DNA of 64,000 bases from Antrihabitans stalagmiti (lineage in GTDB: Bacteria > Actinomycetota > Actinomycetes > Mycobacteriales > Mycobacteriaceae). The DNA is taken from the NCBI RefSeq assembly GCF_016482825.1, contig NZ_JAEMNV010000004.1, positions 62,001 through 126,000 of the forward strand, given 5' to 3'. A program made the position numbers and the translations under genes. The notes below the pieces were generated by a model. It saw nothing but the letters and a program-made list of their open reading frames with translations, was not told the origin of the DNA and searched no databases. Of the stretch, positions 34,549 through 42,639 are shown in pieces. Each line of letters begins with the position of its first letter. The stretch's first letter is position 1.

Positions 34549-35853
34549 GTGGCGCACTACCTGCTGGCTGCCAGCCCACTGCCCGGCCATGTGCTTCCGA
34601 TGCTGCATATAGCGGCTGACCTGCGCCGTCGTGGACACGAGGTAGAACTGCTGACCAGCGTCGACTACGACGCTGCGATCACGGCGTCCGGCGCACGAGC
34701 AATAGCGCTCCCCGATGCGGCAATACCCCATCCGCCGGAGCTGAAGCTACCGCGGTGGATGCCACGACTGATGCGTGGTTGGCTCACAGGCCGTGCGGAC
34801 CTGCGTGCGGTGTTCATCGCGCCGCTGGAGCAGCAGCATCAAGCGTTGCGAACCGCGATGGACACAAAGCCGGTCGACGCGATCCTTGTCGATGTCGCGT
34901 TCGTCGGCGTGCTCCCACTGCTGCTCAGTGACGAACCCCGGCCGCCCGTGCTGGTCTGCGGAGTCGCGCCGCTCGCGTTGTCCAGCGTCGACACACCACC
35001 GTTCGGTGTCGGCTGGCAGCCCATGCCCAACGTGAACTACGACGTGATGACGCGAGTGGTGCACCGCGTGATGTTCGCCGCGATCCGGCGCGAGCTCGAC
35101 CGAACCCTGCATACGACAGGGCGAGGCAGGTCGCCGGTCTTCATCACCGACTGGCCAGTTTTGGCAGATCGGGTGCTGCAGCTGACGGTGCCGGAGTTCG
35201 AGTATCCACGCCGCGATATGCCGGAGACAGTGCTGTTCACCGGTCCCGTTCTGCCGGACCCGCCTCCTGCACAACCTGTTCCGGACTGGTGGAGCGATTT
35301 GGACGGACCGGCGGCAGTGATCTTGGTGACGCAGGGGACGTGGGACAACAACGACCTCGACCAGCTGATCGGACCGACGATCGAGGCGTTGGCCGACCAA
35401 GACTGCCTCGTTGTCGCGACGACAGGTCGGCCGACAACCCGCGGGCCTCGGCTGACGGCAGCGAATGCCCGCGTCGTCGACTACGTCCCCTACGGACAGT
35501 TGCTACCTCGCGTCGACGTCATGATCACCAACGGTGGTTATGGCGGTGTGCACTACGCGCTCGCGCACGGAGTGCCGCTGATCGTTGCGGGCGACACCGC
35601 CGACAAACCGGAAATCGCTGCCAGGATCGCCTACATTGGCGCAGGCATCGACATGGGAACGGGTAGGCCGACGCCGCGTGCGATCGCGGCAGCTGTGCGT
35701 CGTGTGCTCGACACCCCCGACTACCGGGTCGCTGCTCAGCGTATGCAACGCCGGATCGCCACCTTCGACTCGCTCGACACGATCCACGGAGTTCTGCGGG
35801 ACGTCTGTCACAACGGAGGAATGGGCCTGAGCACCCAAGATTCGCTCGACTAG
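34549..35853 (+). CDS. UGT-like glycosyltransferase (family 1, MGT type)
   Basis: A 434-residue GT-B-fold enzyme. The N-terminal acceptor half begins HYLLAASPLPGHVLPMLHIA with RRRGHEVELLTS. The C-terminal donor half has the expected block MITNGGYGGVHYALAHGVPL followed by DKPEIAARI near residue 330, which binds a nucleotide sugar. Members glycosylate macrolides, carotenoids or lipids; the acceptor is unknown. GTG 34549 is the start. A hairpin lies shortly after the stop, and a flavin monooxygenase gene follows, suggesting a joint role in modifying a small molecule. Confidence 0.88.
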   Translation: MAHYLLAASPLPGHVLPMLHIAADLRRRGHEVELLTSVDYDAAITASGARAIALPDAAIPHPPELKLPRWMPRLMRGWLTGRADLRAVFIAPLEQQHQALRTAMDTKPVDAILVDVAFVGVLPLLLSDEPRPPVLVCGVAPLALSSVDTPPFGVGWQPMPNVNYDVMTRVVHRVMFAAIRRELDRTLHTTGRGRSPVFITDWPVLADRVLQLTVPEFEYPRRDMPETVLFTGPVLPDPPPAQPVPDWWSDLDGPAAVILVTQGTWDNNDLDQLIGPTIEALADQDCLVVATTGRPTTRGPRLTAANARVVDYVPYGQLLPRVDVMITNGGYGGVHYALAHGVPLIVAGDTADKPEIAARIAYIGAGIDMGTGRPTPRAIAAAVRRVLDTPDYRVAAQRMQRRIATFDSLDTIHGVLRDVCHNGGMGLSTQDSLD

Positions 35854-35880
35854 TCAGTTTTCCGCCGAATGCTCGAGATA

Positions 35881-35898
35881 GTGGGCGAGGAAGCCCAC
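35881..35898 (+). terminator. Short hairpin after glycosyltransferase gene
   Basis: GTGGGC (35881-35886) pairs with GCCCAC (35893-35898) around a GAGGAA loop, 28 bp after the glycosyltransferase stop. It is a weak candidate terminator without a T-run, separating this gene from the monooxygenase promoter. Confidence 0.4.
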
Positions 35899-35908
35899 TC
35901 GGCGTAGT

Positions 35909-35930
35909 ATTTCGTTAGGCCGAACGAAAT
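35909..35930. promoter_or_regulatory. Palindromic operator upstream of flavin monooxygenase
   Basis: ATTTCGTT (35909-35916) and AACGAAAT (35923-35930) are a perfect 8-bp inverted repeat with a 6-base spacer, 20 bp before the monooxygenase ATG. The size and symmetry suit a TetR-type repressor, but no such gene is adjacent, so the regulator would act from elsewhere. AT content is higher than nearby DNA. Confidence 0.6.
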
Positions 35931-35950
35931 AACTGCGACGGGAGAAAACG

Positions 35951-37162
35951 ATGACGAAAGCGCTGATAGTCGGCGGTGGGGTAGCTGGACCGGTTGCGGC
36001 GATGGCGCTGCAACGAGCGGGAATCGACTCGACCGTGTACGAGCGTTATCCGCGCGCGGCAACGGACATCGGAGCTTTCCTCACCTTCGCCGTCAACGGC
36101 ATGGACGCGTTGCGGGCGATCGACGCGAACACGGTTGTCACCGGCCTCGGCTTTCCGACGCCGACGCTCGTATTCCGCAGTGGCACAGGCAAGGTGCTCG
36201 GCGCGATACCGCTCGGTGGCTCACTTGCCGACGGCACCGTGACCCACACGATCAAACGAGCGGAGTTGTACGGCGCGCTGCAGGACGAAGCGACGCGTCG
36301 AGGGGTTGCAGTCGAGTACGGCCGCACGTTCGTCAGTGCCGAACCGCTGCCGGGCGGCCGCGTACGTGCTCTGTTCGCGGACGGGTCGATGGCCGACGGC
36401 GACCTCCTGATCGGTGCGGACGGCATCCGGTCCGCGGTCAGGCAGGTCATCGACCCCGGCGCGCCGAAGCCGCGCTCGCTGCCGGTGCTCAATGTCGGTG
36501 GCTATGTGCCGAGCGGACAGGTTTCGGTTCCGGTCGAACCCGGAACCTTCGAGATGATGTTCGGCAAACGGTGCTTCTTCGCGTACACGCTGAACGGCAA
36601 CGGCGAGATCTGGTGGTTCGCCAATCCGCCTCGGCGCCAGCAACCCACCGCAGAAGAAGTCGACGCCATCACCGACGCGCAGTGGCGTTCCGAACTGCGC
36701 GACCTGCTGTCGGTGGACAACAGCCCTGCGACGGCGATCATCGAAGCGACACCCGGTGAGATCCGGGCCTGGCCGACCTTGGACCTACCGGAAGTGCCTG
36801 TGTGGCATCGAGATTCGATGATCGTCATCGGAGACGCCGCGCACGCGACGTCTCCCGCGTCCGGACAGGGCGCGTCGATGGCAATCGAAGACGCCGTGAT
36901 CCTGGCCAAATGCCTTCGCGATCAACCGGATACAGCCACCGCATGCAGCGTCTACGAAACTCTGCGCCGGACCCGGGTCCAGCGCATCGTTGCTGCCGGC
37001 GCGAAGTCGAGCAACAGCAAGGCCGTCGGTCCGGTCGGTCGGGTGATCCGCGACGCAATGCTTCCTATGTTCCTGCGGAAGATGGCGAAGGGCGGCGACA
37101 AGTCCGCGGCGGTTATGTTCGATCACCACATCGATTGGGACGCAGCAATTTCCGTCCGCTGA
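35951..37162 (+). CDS. FAD-dependent monooxygenase (group A type)
   Basis: A 403-residue flavoprotein. The Rossmann GxGxxG is in ALIVGGGVAGPVAAMALQRA (residue 4 on), the DG motif in LLIGADGIRSAVRQ near 155, and the GD motif in MIVIGDAAHATSPASGQGAS near 295. This is the arrangement of aromatic hydroxylases and Tet(X)-like antibiotic-inactivating oxygenases that use NAD(P)H and oxygen. The substrate is unknown. ATG 35951 follows a GGGAG site. It lies behind a palindromic operator and downstream of a glycosyltransferase. Confidence 0.9.
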   Translation: MTKALIVGGGVAGPVAAMALQRAGIDSTVYERYPRAATDIGAFLTFAVNGMDALRAIDANTVVTGLGFPTPTLVFRSGTGKVLGAIPLGGSLADGTVTHTIKRAELYGALQDEATRRGVAVEYGRTFVSAEPLPGGRVRALFADGSMADGDLLIGADGIRSAVRQVIDPGAPKPRSLPVLNVGGYVPSGQVSVPVEPGTFEMMFGKRCFFAYTLNGNGEIWWFANPPRRQQPTAEEVDAITDAQWRSELRDLLSVDNSPATAIIEATPGEIRAWPTLDLPEVPVWHRDSMIVIGDAAHATSPASGQGASMAIEDAVILAKCLRDQPDTATACSVYETLRRTRVQRIVAAGAKSSNSKAVGPVGRVIRDAMLPMFLRKMAKGGDKSAAVMFDHHIDWDAAISVR

Positions 37163-37190
37163 GCATGGCTTTCGACCCGAACTCTTGCGT

Positions 37191-37212
37191 CTACGTATAT
37201 GGATACGTATAG
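37191..37212. promoter_or_regulatory. Paired ACGTAT palindromes upstream of EXLDI gene
   Basis: CTACGTATATGGATACGTATAG contains two copies of TACGTA, spaced 12 bp centre to centre, and is close to a larger dyad. It ends 20 bp before the ATG of the EXLDI gene and overlaps where a promoter should lie. A repressor site is likely; the cognate regulator is unknown, with the nearby PadR protein one candidate. Confidence 0.45.
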
Positions 37213-37232
37213 TCGGAATCGGGAGGTCGTGT

Positions 37233-37778
37233 ATGCCAAACAAAACAATCTATGTGTCGGACGAGGATCAACCGCTGTTCGCACGCGCGCAGGAGTTGGT
37301 CGGCGGAAACCTGTCCGGAGCGATCGTCGCGGCACTGCGGCGGTTCATCGAGATCGAGGAAGGGCGCATCGCCGGCTTCGACGAAGTTGTCCTGCGTGTC
37401 GGCCCGGATGGTGCTCGCAGACAACGCTTTTCGGGCCGACTACTCGCCGACTGGAGTCGTGACAGCGACGACGGCCACGTGCACGATCGGTATCGGATCT
37501 ATCAGGGCAGATCGGGAAAGTTCGTTGCCCATCTCCAGCGCTCGGATTGGTCCGAATGGACCGAATGGCGCAAGGGCACCACGGGGAACTGGCTCAAGGA
37601 TCTGACCGGCATCCACAGTCTGCGAAGCATGCTTGGGGTCGGGAGTCTGGACTGGGGTGCGTACACCCTCGATGTGGTCGATTCGCTCGACGAACTGCAA
37701 ACTCTCGTTCCCGCGAAGCTGTACCGGATCGTCGTCGATGCAGTAGAGAACCCGCATATCGAGGATCTCGACGTCTGA
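37233..37778 (+). CDS. EXLDI family protein
   Basis: A 181-residue soluble protein that begins PNKTIYVSDEDQPLFARAQE, a short ribbon-helix-helix-like start, followed by GGNLSGAIVAALRRFIEIEE. It continues with a mostly beta domain (DRYRIYQGRSGKFVAHLQRS) and ends IEDLDV, close to the EXLDI end motif that names this actinobacterial family. The N-terminus suggests DNA or protein binding. Function is unproven. ATG 37233 follows a GGGAGG site. In this window it precedes a PadR/DUF1048/ABC cassette, a neighbourhood I recall for the family. Confidence 0.75.
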   Translation: MPNKTIYVSDEDQPLFARAQELVGGNLSGAIVAALRRFIEIEEGRIAGFDEVVLRVGPDGARRQRFSGRLLADWSRDSDDGHVHDRYRIYQGRSGKFVAHLQRSDWSEWTEWRKGTTGNWLKDLTGIHSLRSMLGVGSLDWGAYTLDVVDSLDELQTLVPAKLYRIVVDAVENPHIEDLDV

Positions 37779-37936
37779 GGCCTACCGGCCGGCAGAGACC
37801 AGGTTTCCGCATCTGAACGAACCGAACACGGCGGTTGGTCGCCGTGGCGGTAACACATGCTTATATGCGCATTAATTGATGAGATCAACAAACCCGATGG
37901 TGGACAAGTCGCCGAAATAGGGACTTGCGCAACCCT

Positions 37937-37980
37937 CTACTCAGTGTCACTATCTACCAGTAGTCATTAACACTGAGTAG
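37937..37980. promoter_or_regulatory. Perfect 11-bp inverted repeat before PadR gene
   Basis: CTACTCAGTGT (37937-37947) and ACACTGAGTAG (37970-37980) match exactly as an inverted repeat with a 22-base spacer, ending 16 bp before the PadR GTG. PadR regulators often bind their own promoter at inverted sites carrying GTGT/ACAC-like ends. The spacer would hold the -10 region, so binding should block transcription. The rest of the 218-bp gap shows nothing further. Confidence 0.7.
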
Positions 37981-37996
37981 TACGAGGAGGTGTTCG

Positions 37997-38326
37997 GTGG
38001 GCAAACAGATGACAGAACTGCTCAAGGGCACGTTGGAGGGCATCGTCCTCGCGATCCTGTCCGTCCGCGCTGCGTACGGGTACGAGATCACGACGTGGCT
38101 ACGGGAGCAGGGCTTCTCCGATATCGCGGAGGGCACGATCTACGCCCTGCTCGTCCGGATCGAAAAGCGCGGCCTAGTCGACGTGGAGAAGATCCCGTCG
38201 GAAAAGGGTCCGCCGCGCAAGGTGTATTCCCTCAACGCTGCGGGACAGGACTATCTCGACGAGTTCTGGAGGACGTGGAGCTTCCTCTCGGAACGACTTC
38301 AGCAGCTCCACGACGGAGGTAGATGA
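37997..38326 (+). CDS. PadR-family transcriptional regulator
   Basis: A 109-residue winged-helix protein with the PadR core: LLKGTLEGIVLAILSVRAAY then GYEITTWLREQGFSDIAEGT and IYALLVRIEKRGLVDVEKIP, with a wing GPPRKVYSLNAAGQDYLDEF. GTG 37997 follows a strong GAGGAGG site. Its stop overlaps the DUF1048 start (ATGA). It probably represses this cassette through the inverted repeat upstream, and is released by a drug-like ligand, by analogy with LmrR and other PadR proteins next to exporters. Confidence 0.93.
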   Translation: MGKQMTELLKGTLEGIVLAILSVRAAYGYEITTWLREQGFSDIAEGTIYALLVRIEKRGLVDVEKIPSEKGPPRKVYSLNAAGQDYLDEFWRTWSFLSERLQQLHDGGR

Positions 38327-38706
38327 CCATGTCCGACTCGAAGCCGATCTCGAAACTCGCCTCGAAGGTGCTCGGCGATTTCGGCGAAAAACGGCGGTGG
38401 CGCCAGTACAAGGTGCGGGTGAAGCAGCTGCCCGAGAACTATCGCGAGGCGGTCCAAGCCTTCGAGCGGTACCTGATGGTCTTGGGACCGGGCGGCGGCG
38501 TGGCGATCTTCGACGATCTCATCGATCTGTTCGAACAGAGTGCAGCGGCCGGAACACCGATCCGTGAGGTCGTCGGCGATGACCCTGTCGAATTCATCGA
38601 CGAATTCGCCCAGAACTACCAAGAGGATTCGTGGAAAAACCGCGAACGCGACCGGCTGACCGACGCGATCGAGCGTGCAGCCGGCGACACCGGAACCGAA
38701 AGGTAG
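38323..38706 (+). CDS. DUF1048 family protein
   Basis: A 127-residue helical protein with the DUF1048 pattern: GEKRRWRQYKVRVKQLPENY, then FERYLMVLGPGGGVAIFDDL and VVGDDPVEFIDEFAQNY. This family is commonly encoded between PadR regulators and ABC transporters and has no proven activity; structures of relatives show helical bundles. It overlaps the PadR gene and precedes the ATPase by 10 bp, so the four genes form one operon. It may modulate the regulator or transporter. Confidence 0.88.
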   Translation: MTMSDSKPISKLASKVLGDFGEKRRWRQYKVRVKQLPENYREAVQAFERYLMVLGPGGGVAIFDDLIDLFEQSAAAGTPIREVVGDDPVEFIDEFAQNYQEDSWKNRERDRLTDAIERAAGDTGTER

Positions 38707-38716
38707 GCCGCCCGAC

Positions 38717-39523
38717 ATGACGACACGACAACTAGCCCCGGCGATCCGGGTGCAAGGACTGGAGAAGTCCTACAGGGACCTGCACGTGCTCAAAGGCGTC
38801 AACTTCGATGTGGCAGGTGGGAGCATCTTCGCCTTGCTCGGATCCAACGGTGCCGGCAAGACGACGGTCGTGAAGATCCTGTCGACCCTGCTCACCGCCG
38901 ATGCCGGGACGGCGGCCGTCGACGGCTTCGATGTCGCGACGCAACCGGAGCGAGTCCGCCAATCCATCAGCCTCACCGGACAATTCGCGGCAGTCGACGA
39001 AATCCTCAGTGGACGTGAGAATCTCGTGTTGATCGCGCACCTGCGGCGCGTGGCGAACCCGCACGCCGTCGCCGACGACCTCTTGGCACGTTTTTCCCTG
39101 ACCGACGCGGGCGCGCGAAAGGTGTCGACATATTCGGGCGGCATGCGTCGTCGGCTCGACATCGCAATGAGCCTCATCGGGAATCCACCGGTCATCTTCC
39201 TCGACGAGCCGACGACGGGGCTCGACCCGCAGGCTCGCGTCGAGGTGTGGCAGACCATCAGGGCACTCGCCGACGCAGGCACCACGGTGCTGCTCACCAC
39301 GCAGTATCTTGAAGAGGCCGAACAACTCGCCGACCGGATCGCGATCCTGCACGAGGGTCGGATCATCGTCGACGGCACCCTCGCCGAACTCGAGCAACTC
39401 CTCCCGCCCGCCGAAGTCGAATACGTCGAAAAGCGTCCCACCTTGGAGGACGTCTTCTTCGCGATCGTCGGCAACCCGAATGCAGCCGCGCAGTCGGCGC
39501 GAACAGGACAGGAACGGCCATGA
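38717..39523 (+). CDS. ABC exporter ATP-binding protein (DrrA type)
   Basis: A 268-residue ATPase. Walker A is GSNGAGKTTV near residue 42, the signature is STYSGGMRRRLDIAMSL near 137, and Walker B is VIFLDEPTTGLDPQ near 162. The family's C-terminal extension (LEQLLPPAEVEYVEKRPTLE) links it to daunorubicin-resistance-type exporters. It powers the ABC-2 permease encoded next, whose start overlaps its stop. ATG 38717 is the start; an open frame further upstream lies in the DUF1048 gene. Confidence 0.94.
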   Translation: MTTRQLAPAIRVQGLEKSYRDLHVLKGVNFDVAGGSIFALLGSNGAGKTTVVKILSTLLTADAGTAAVDGFDVATQPERVRQSISLTGQFAAVDEILSGRENLVLIAHLRRVANPHAVADDLLARFSLTDAGARKVSTYSGGMRRRLDIAMSLIGNPPVIFLDEPTTGLDPQARVEVWQTIRALADAGTTVLLTTQYLEEAEQLADRIAILHEGRIIVDGTLAELEQLLPPAEVEYVEKRPTLEDVFFAIVGNPNAAAQSARTGQERP

Positions 39524-40281
39524 CCACCCACACCCTCGGTGACACCCGCTACCTGTTAGGGCGCTCGCTACGGCACATCACGCGCAGCATGGACACCATC
39601 ATCACGACCGCGATCACTCCGATCGCAATGCTGTTGCTGTTCGTCTACGTCTTCGGTGGCGCGATCGACACCGGAACAGATTCGTATGTGACCTACCTGC
39701 TGCCCGGCATATTGCTCATCACGATCGCCTCGGGCATCTCCTACACCGCCTACCGGCTGTTCCTGGACATGAAGAACGGCATCGTCGAGCGGTTCCAGTC
39801 GATGCCTATCGCCCGCTCGGCGATCCTGTGGGCGCACGTGCTGACGTCGCTGGTCGCCAACCTGATCTCGATCGTTGTCGTCGTGCTCGTCGCCCTCGCC
39901 ATGGGGTTCCGCTCCTCCGCAGGAGTGCCTGCCTGGCTTGCCGTCGCAGGCATTCTGCTGCTCTTCACCCTGGCGCTGACCTGGCTTGCCGTCATCCCCG
40001 GTCTCACAGCATCGACCCCGGACGGGGCGGGTGCGTTCTCCTACCCGCTGGTGTTCCTACCGTTCATCAGCTCGGCATTCGTGCCGACCGACTCCATGCC
40101 AGGCCCTGTGCGGGCATTCGCCGAGCACCAACCGGTGACGTCCATCGTCAACGCCATCCGCGACCTGCTCGCGCAGCAACCGGTCGGCACGAGCATCTGG
40201 ATCGCACTCGCCTGGTGCGTTGGCATCCTGATCGTCGCGTACTTCTTCGCGATGCGGATCTACCGCCGCAAGATCGCCTAG
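39520..40281 (+). CDS. ABC-2 type exporter permease (DrrB type)
   Basis: A 253-residue membrane protein with six hydrophobic segments, starting with a cytoplasmic TRYLLGRSLRHITRSMDTII stretch. The conserved ABC-2 region (FLDMKNGIVERFQSMPIARS, near residue 81) and FSYPLVFLPFISSAFVPTDS near 175 are clear. With the ATPase it forms a dimeric exporter for a hydrophobic compound, probably conferring resistance. It is the last gene of the PadR operon, and a hairpin follows. Confidence 0.93.
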   Translation: MTTHTLGDTRYLLGRSLRHITRSMDTIITTAITPIAMLLLFVYVFGGAIDTGTDSYVTYLLPGILLITIASGISYTAYRLFLDMKNGIVERFQSMPIARSAILWAHVLTSLVANLISIVVVVLVALAMGFRSSAGVPAWLAVAGILLLFTLALTWLAVIPGLTASTPDGAGAFSYPLVFLPFISSAFVPTDSMPGPVRAFAEHQPVTSIVNAIRDLLAQQPVGTSIWIALAWCVGILIVAYFFAMRIYRRKIA

Positions 40282-40299
40282 CGCGCTGATCTCGATCCC

Positions 40300-40332
40300 G
40301 AAGCCGGGTCGCCCTCGAGGCGGCCCGACTTC
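40300..40332. terminator. Bidirectional terminator-like hairpin
   Basis: GAAGCCGGGTCGCC (40300-40313) pairs with GGCGGCCCGACTTC (40319-40332) around CTCGA, a 14-bp stem with two imperfect pairs. It lies between the stop of the exporter permease (40281) and the stop of the convergent FadD fusion (40338), so it can serve both. Confidence 0.7.
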
Positions 40333-40337
40333 GCGTT

Positions 40338-42461
40338 CTAGGACGAGGGTGCGACCAACATCCGCTTGAGGATCTTGCCCGTCGCGGTTCGAGGCAGCGA
40401 GCTGAGAAAAGTGACGTCGCGCGGCACGGAAAACCGACTCAACCGGTGATGAATATAGGAGCGGACCATGTCCTGGTCGAGGCGCGCACCGTCACGAGGT
40501 ACGACGAAAGCAACGAGGCGCTGACCGTACTCGGCATCGGGCACGCCGACCACCGCCACCTCGCTGACCTGCGGCAGGTAGGACAGCGCCTCCTCGACGG
40601 GTCGAGGGAAGACGTTCTCACCACCGGAGATGATCATTTCGTCGTCGCGACCGGAGACGAAAAGCCGACCATCCGCGTCGACGTAGCCGAGGTCGCCGGT
40701 GTCCATCAGGGTTCCGTCGACGGTCGGTGGTGCGGAGTTCGTGTACCCGTCGAACAGCATGTCGTTGCCGACGAAAATCTTGCCGACGGCGCCGCGTGGC
40801 AAGTGGTTCCCGTGCTCGTCGACGATGTCGATTCGCGTACCGAGCGGCGGCCGCCCGGCGGTCGTCGGCGCAACCCGAAGATCGGCGGGATCGGCGATCG
40901 TTCCCCACGACACCTCGGTCGAGCCGTAGAAGTTGTAGAGAATGTCGCCGAACGTGTCCATAAATGCTGTGACCATCGAACCCGACATCGACGATCCACT
41001 GCTCGCGACGATGCGCAGGCTCGACGTGTCGTAGCGCGAGCGCACGTCGGCGGGCAGATCCAGGATTCGCTGCAACATCACCGGGACCGCGATCAGCGAC
41101 GTGCAGCGATTCACCGAAATGGCCCGCAGGCAGCTTTCGGCGTCGAACTTGTCCTGCAGCACCACCGTCGATCGGATCGGGGTGCTGATCTGCAGCGCCG
41201 CGAAACCCCAGCTGTGGAACAGCGGCGCCGCGATCATCATGGTTTCGTTCATCTGCAACGGCATCCGGCTCAACATCGCGGCGACGGTGCCGAAGCCTTT
41301 CGGTGCGGGTCGCCGTGCGCTTTTCGGGCTGCCGTTGGTGCCTGACGTCAACACGATGAGTCGACCCGGTTCGCTTGGGCGAGCGAAGGTTCGGGGTTCC
41401 ATCGCGACGAGCTCGTCGAAGGTGAGGCGGCCGGACGGTGTCGATCGAGGCGACGTACTCACCCTCGGCAGCTGGGGTCGAAGGTAGGCGATGACGGGTT
41501 CGAATTCCTCGTCGACGAACATCACCGCCGGGTTGTGACGATCGATCAGTTCTTCGATTTGCCGCGCGCCCAAACCGGTGTTGAACAGGACGAGGTCGAC
41601 GCCGAGCTTCCCGCACGCCACCATTGCTTCGACCATCGCCGAGTGGTTGCGCGCGAGTATCGCGACGGTCGATCCGGGTGTGACGCCGATCGTCGGCAGC
41701 GTGCCCGCCAGGCGGGAAGTACGTTCGTGCAGCTCGGCGAAGGTGCGTGAGCCGCGTTCGTCGATGATCGCCACGTGCTTGGGATCGCGCGCGGCAGCCG
41801 CAGCGAACCCGCCCGCGAGATTGAAGCCCCACTTGGCCAGCGAGTTGAGCTGGCGGATGCCCTTGTCCGGGCGAGCTGCCCGCACCACACCGGTTTTGAC
41901 CATCGTTTTGGCGATGCTCAACTGCAGCGAGCGGTAGTCGCCCGAGTTGGAAACCAGTGATGTCGATCTGCCTGCGAGGTAGTCCCCGACGCGGGCGATC
42001 CCGTCCCTCGTCCAATTGGTCAGATCGGAATTGTCGTAGGTGACGACCTTCGGATGGATCGCGCCTGGTTTGAAGAAGGTCGCGATGATTCGAGTGCGAT
42101 TCGCGTCGGCCTCGAAAAGCCGGACGGATACAAAACTTCCGGTGTCGAGACTTTCGATCGTGAATTCCTCGCCGCGGCGTCCGACGACGATGTGCAGTCG
42201 GTGGTCGCGAGCCTTCGCATCCGGCGGGCCGATCGTCAGCGAGAAGACCGCCGGCCGACCCGACTCGGATTCGAGCAGCTGTTCACTTGCGCCGATGCCA
42301 CGAAAAAAACGCGAATACCATTCCGGCGCGACGAGGAAATCCCACACCGCTTGGCGTGGGTGCTCGATAAGTAGATCGACGTCGATCACATCGGACAGCA
42401 CTGCGTTTCCCGTCGGTTCCGGCCTCCACCGCCTTGGTCTGTTCCGTATTTGTACTGACAC
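40338..42461 (-). CDS. Acyl-CoA synthetase fused to an N-terminal SRPBCC domain
   Basis: A 707-residue fusion. Residues about 21-165 form an SRPBCC lipid-binding-type domain (VIDVDLLIEHPRQAVWDFLV, then RTRIIATFFKPGAIHPK). Residues about 205-705 are an AMP-binding acyl-CoA synthetase with nucleotide motif LIVLTSGTNGSPKSARR (369-385), YGSTEVSWG, DTGDLGYVDADGRLFVSGR and the C-terminal lysine in PRTATGKILKRM. It should activate a fatty or aromatic acid; the SRPBCC part may bind the hydrophobic substrate. GTG 42461 is listed; GTG 42401 (residue 21) has a better GGGAA site. It is divergent from the P450 gene. Confidence 0.88.
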   Translation of the reverse strand: MSVQIRNRPRRWRPEPTGNAVLSDVIDVDLLIEHPRQAVWDFLVAPEWYSRFFRGIGASEQLLESESGRPAVFSLTIGPPDAKARDHRLHIVVGRRGEEFTIESLDTGSFVSVRLFEADANRTRIIATFFKPGAIHPKVVTYDNSDLTNWTRDGIARVGDYLAGRSTSLVSNSGDYRSLQLSIAKTMVKTGVVRAARPDKGIRQLNSLAKWGFNLAGGFAAAAARDPKHVAIIDERGSRTFAELHERTSRLAGTLPTIGVTPGSTVAILARNHSAMVEAMVACGKLGVDLVLFNTGLGARQIEELIDRHNPAVMFVDEEFEPVIAYLRPQLPRVSTSPRSTPSGRLTFDELVAMEPRTFARPSEPGRLIVLTSGTNGSPKSARRPAPKGFGTVAAMLSRMPLQMNETMMIAAPLFHSWGFAALQISTPIRSTVVLQDKFDAESCLRAISVNRCTSLIAVPVMLQRILDLPADVRSRYDTSSLRIVASSGSSMSGSMVTAFMDTFGDILYNFYGSTEVSWGTIADPADLRVAPTTAGRPPLGTRIDIVDEHGNHLPRGAVGKIFVGNDMLFDGYTNSAPPTVDGTLMDTGDLGYVDADGRLFVSGRDDEMIISGGENVFPRPVEEALSYLPQVSEVAVVGVPDAEYGQRLVAFVVPRDGARLDQDMVRSYIHHRLSRFSVPRDVTFLSSLPRTATGKILKRMLVAPSS

Positions 42462-42502
42462 GCCGACCTGCGGTCAAGCTCGAAATCGTTACCTACGACG
42501 GG

Positions 42503-42534
42503 CGTGCCGCGAATTGTGCGTGCCGCGAATTGTG
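42503..42534. repeat. Exact 16-bp tandem duplication in a divergent promoter
   Basis: CGTGCCGCGAATTGTG occurs twice in tandem (42503-42518 and 42519-42534). It lies in the 178-bp gap between the FadD fusion and the P450 genes, where their control sites are expected. A pair of 16-bp sites on nearly the same face would suit a dimeric regulator such as the TetR protein encoded downstream. No other strong signal was seen in the gap. Confidence 0.75.
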
Positions 42535-42639
42535 CATATTTCTAAGCCGTCGAGAAGAAAGCGATTCATAAAGGATGCACGGTCGGCGCCTACGGATCGA
42601 CGCCTTGACACTTGGCCGCATCTGTCTCATAGTCGACAC

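Noticed and set aside
42040-42639. 200-codon extension of the P450 frame
   Set aside because: It is antisense to the FadD fusion and contains the divergent promoter; P450 length is normal from 42640.
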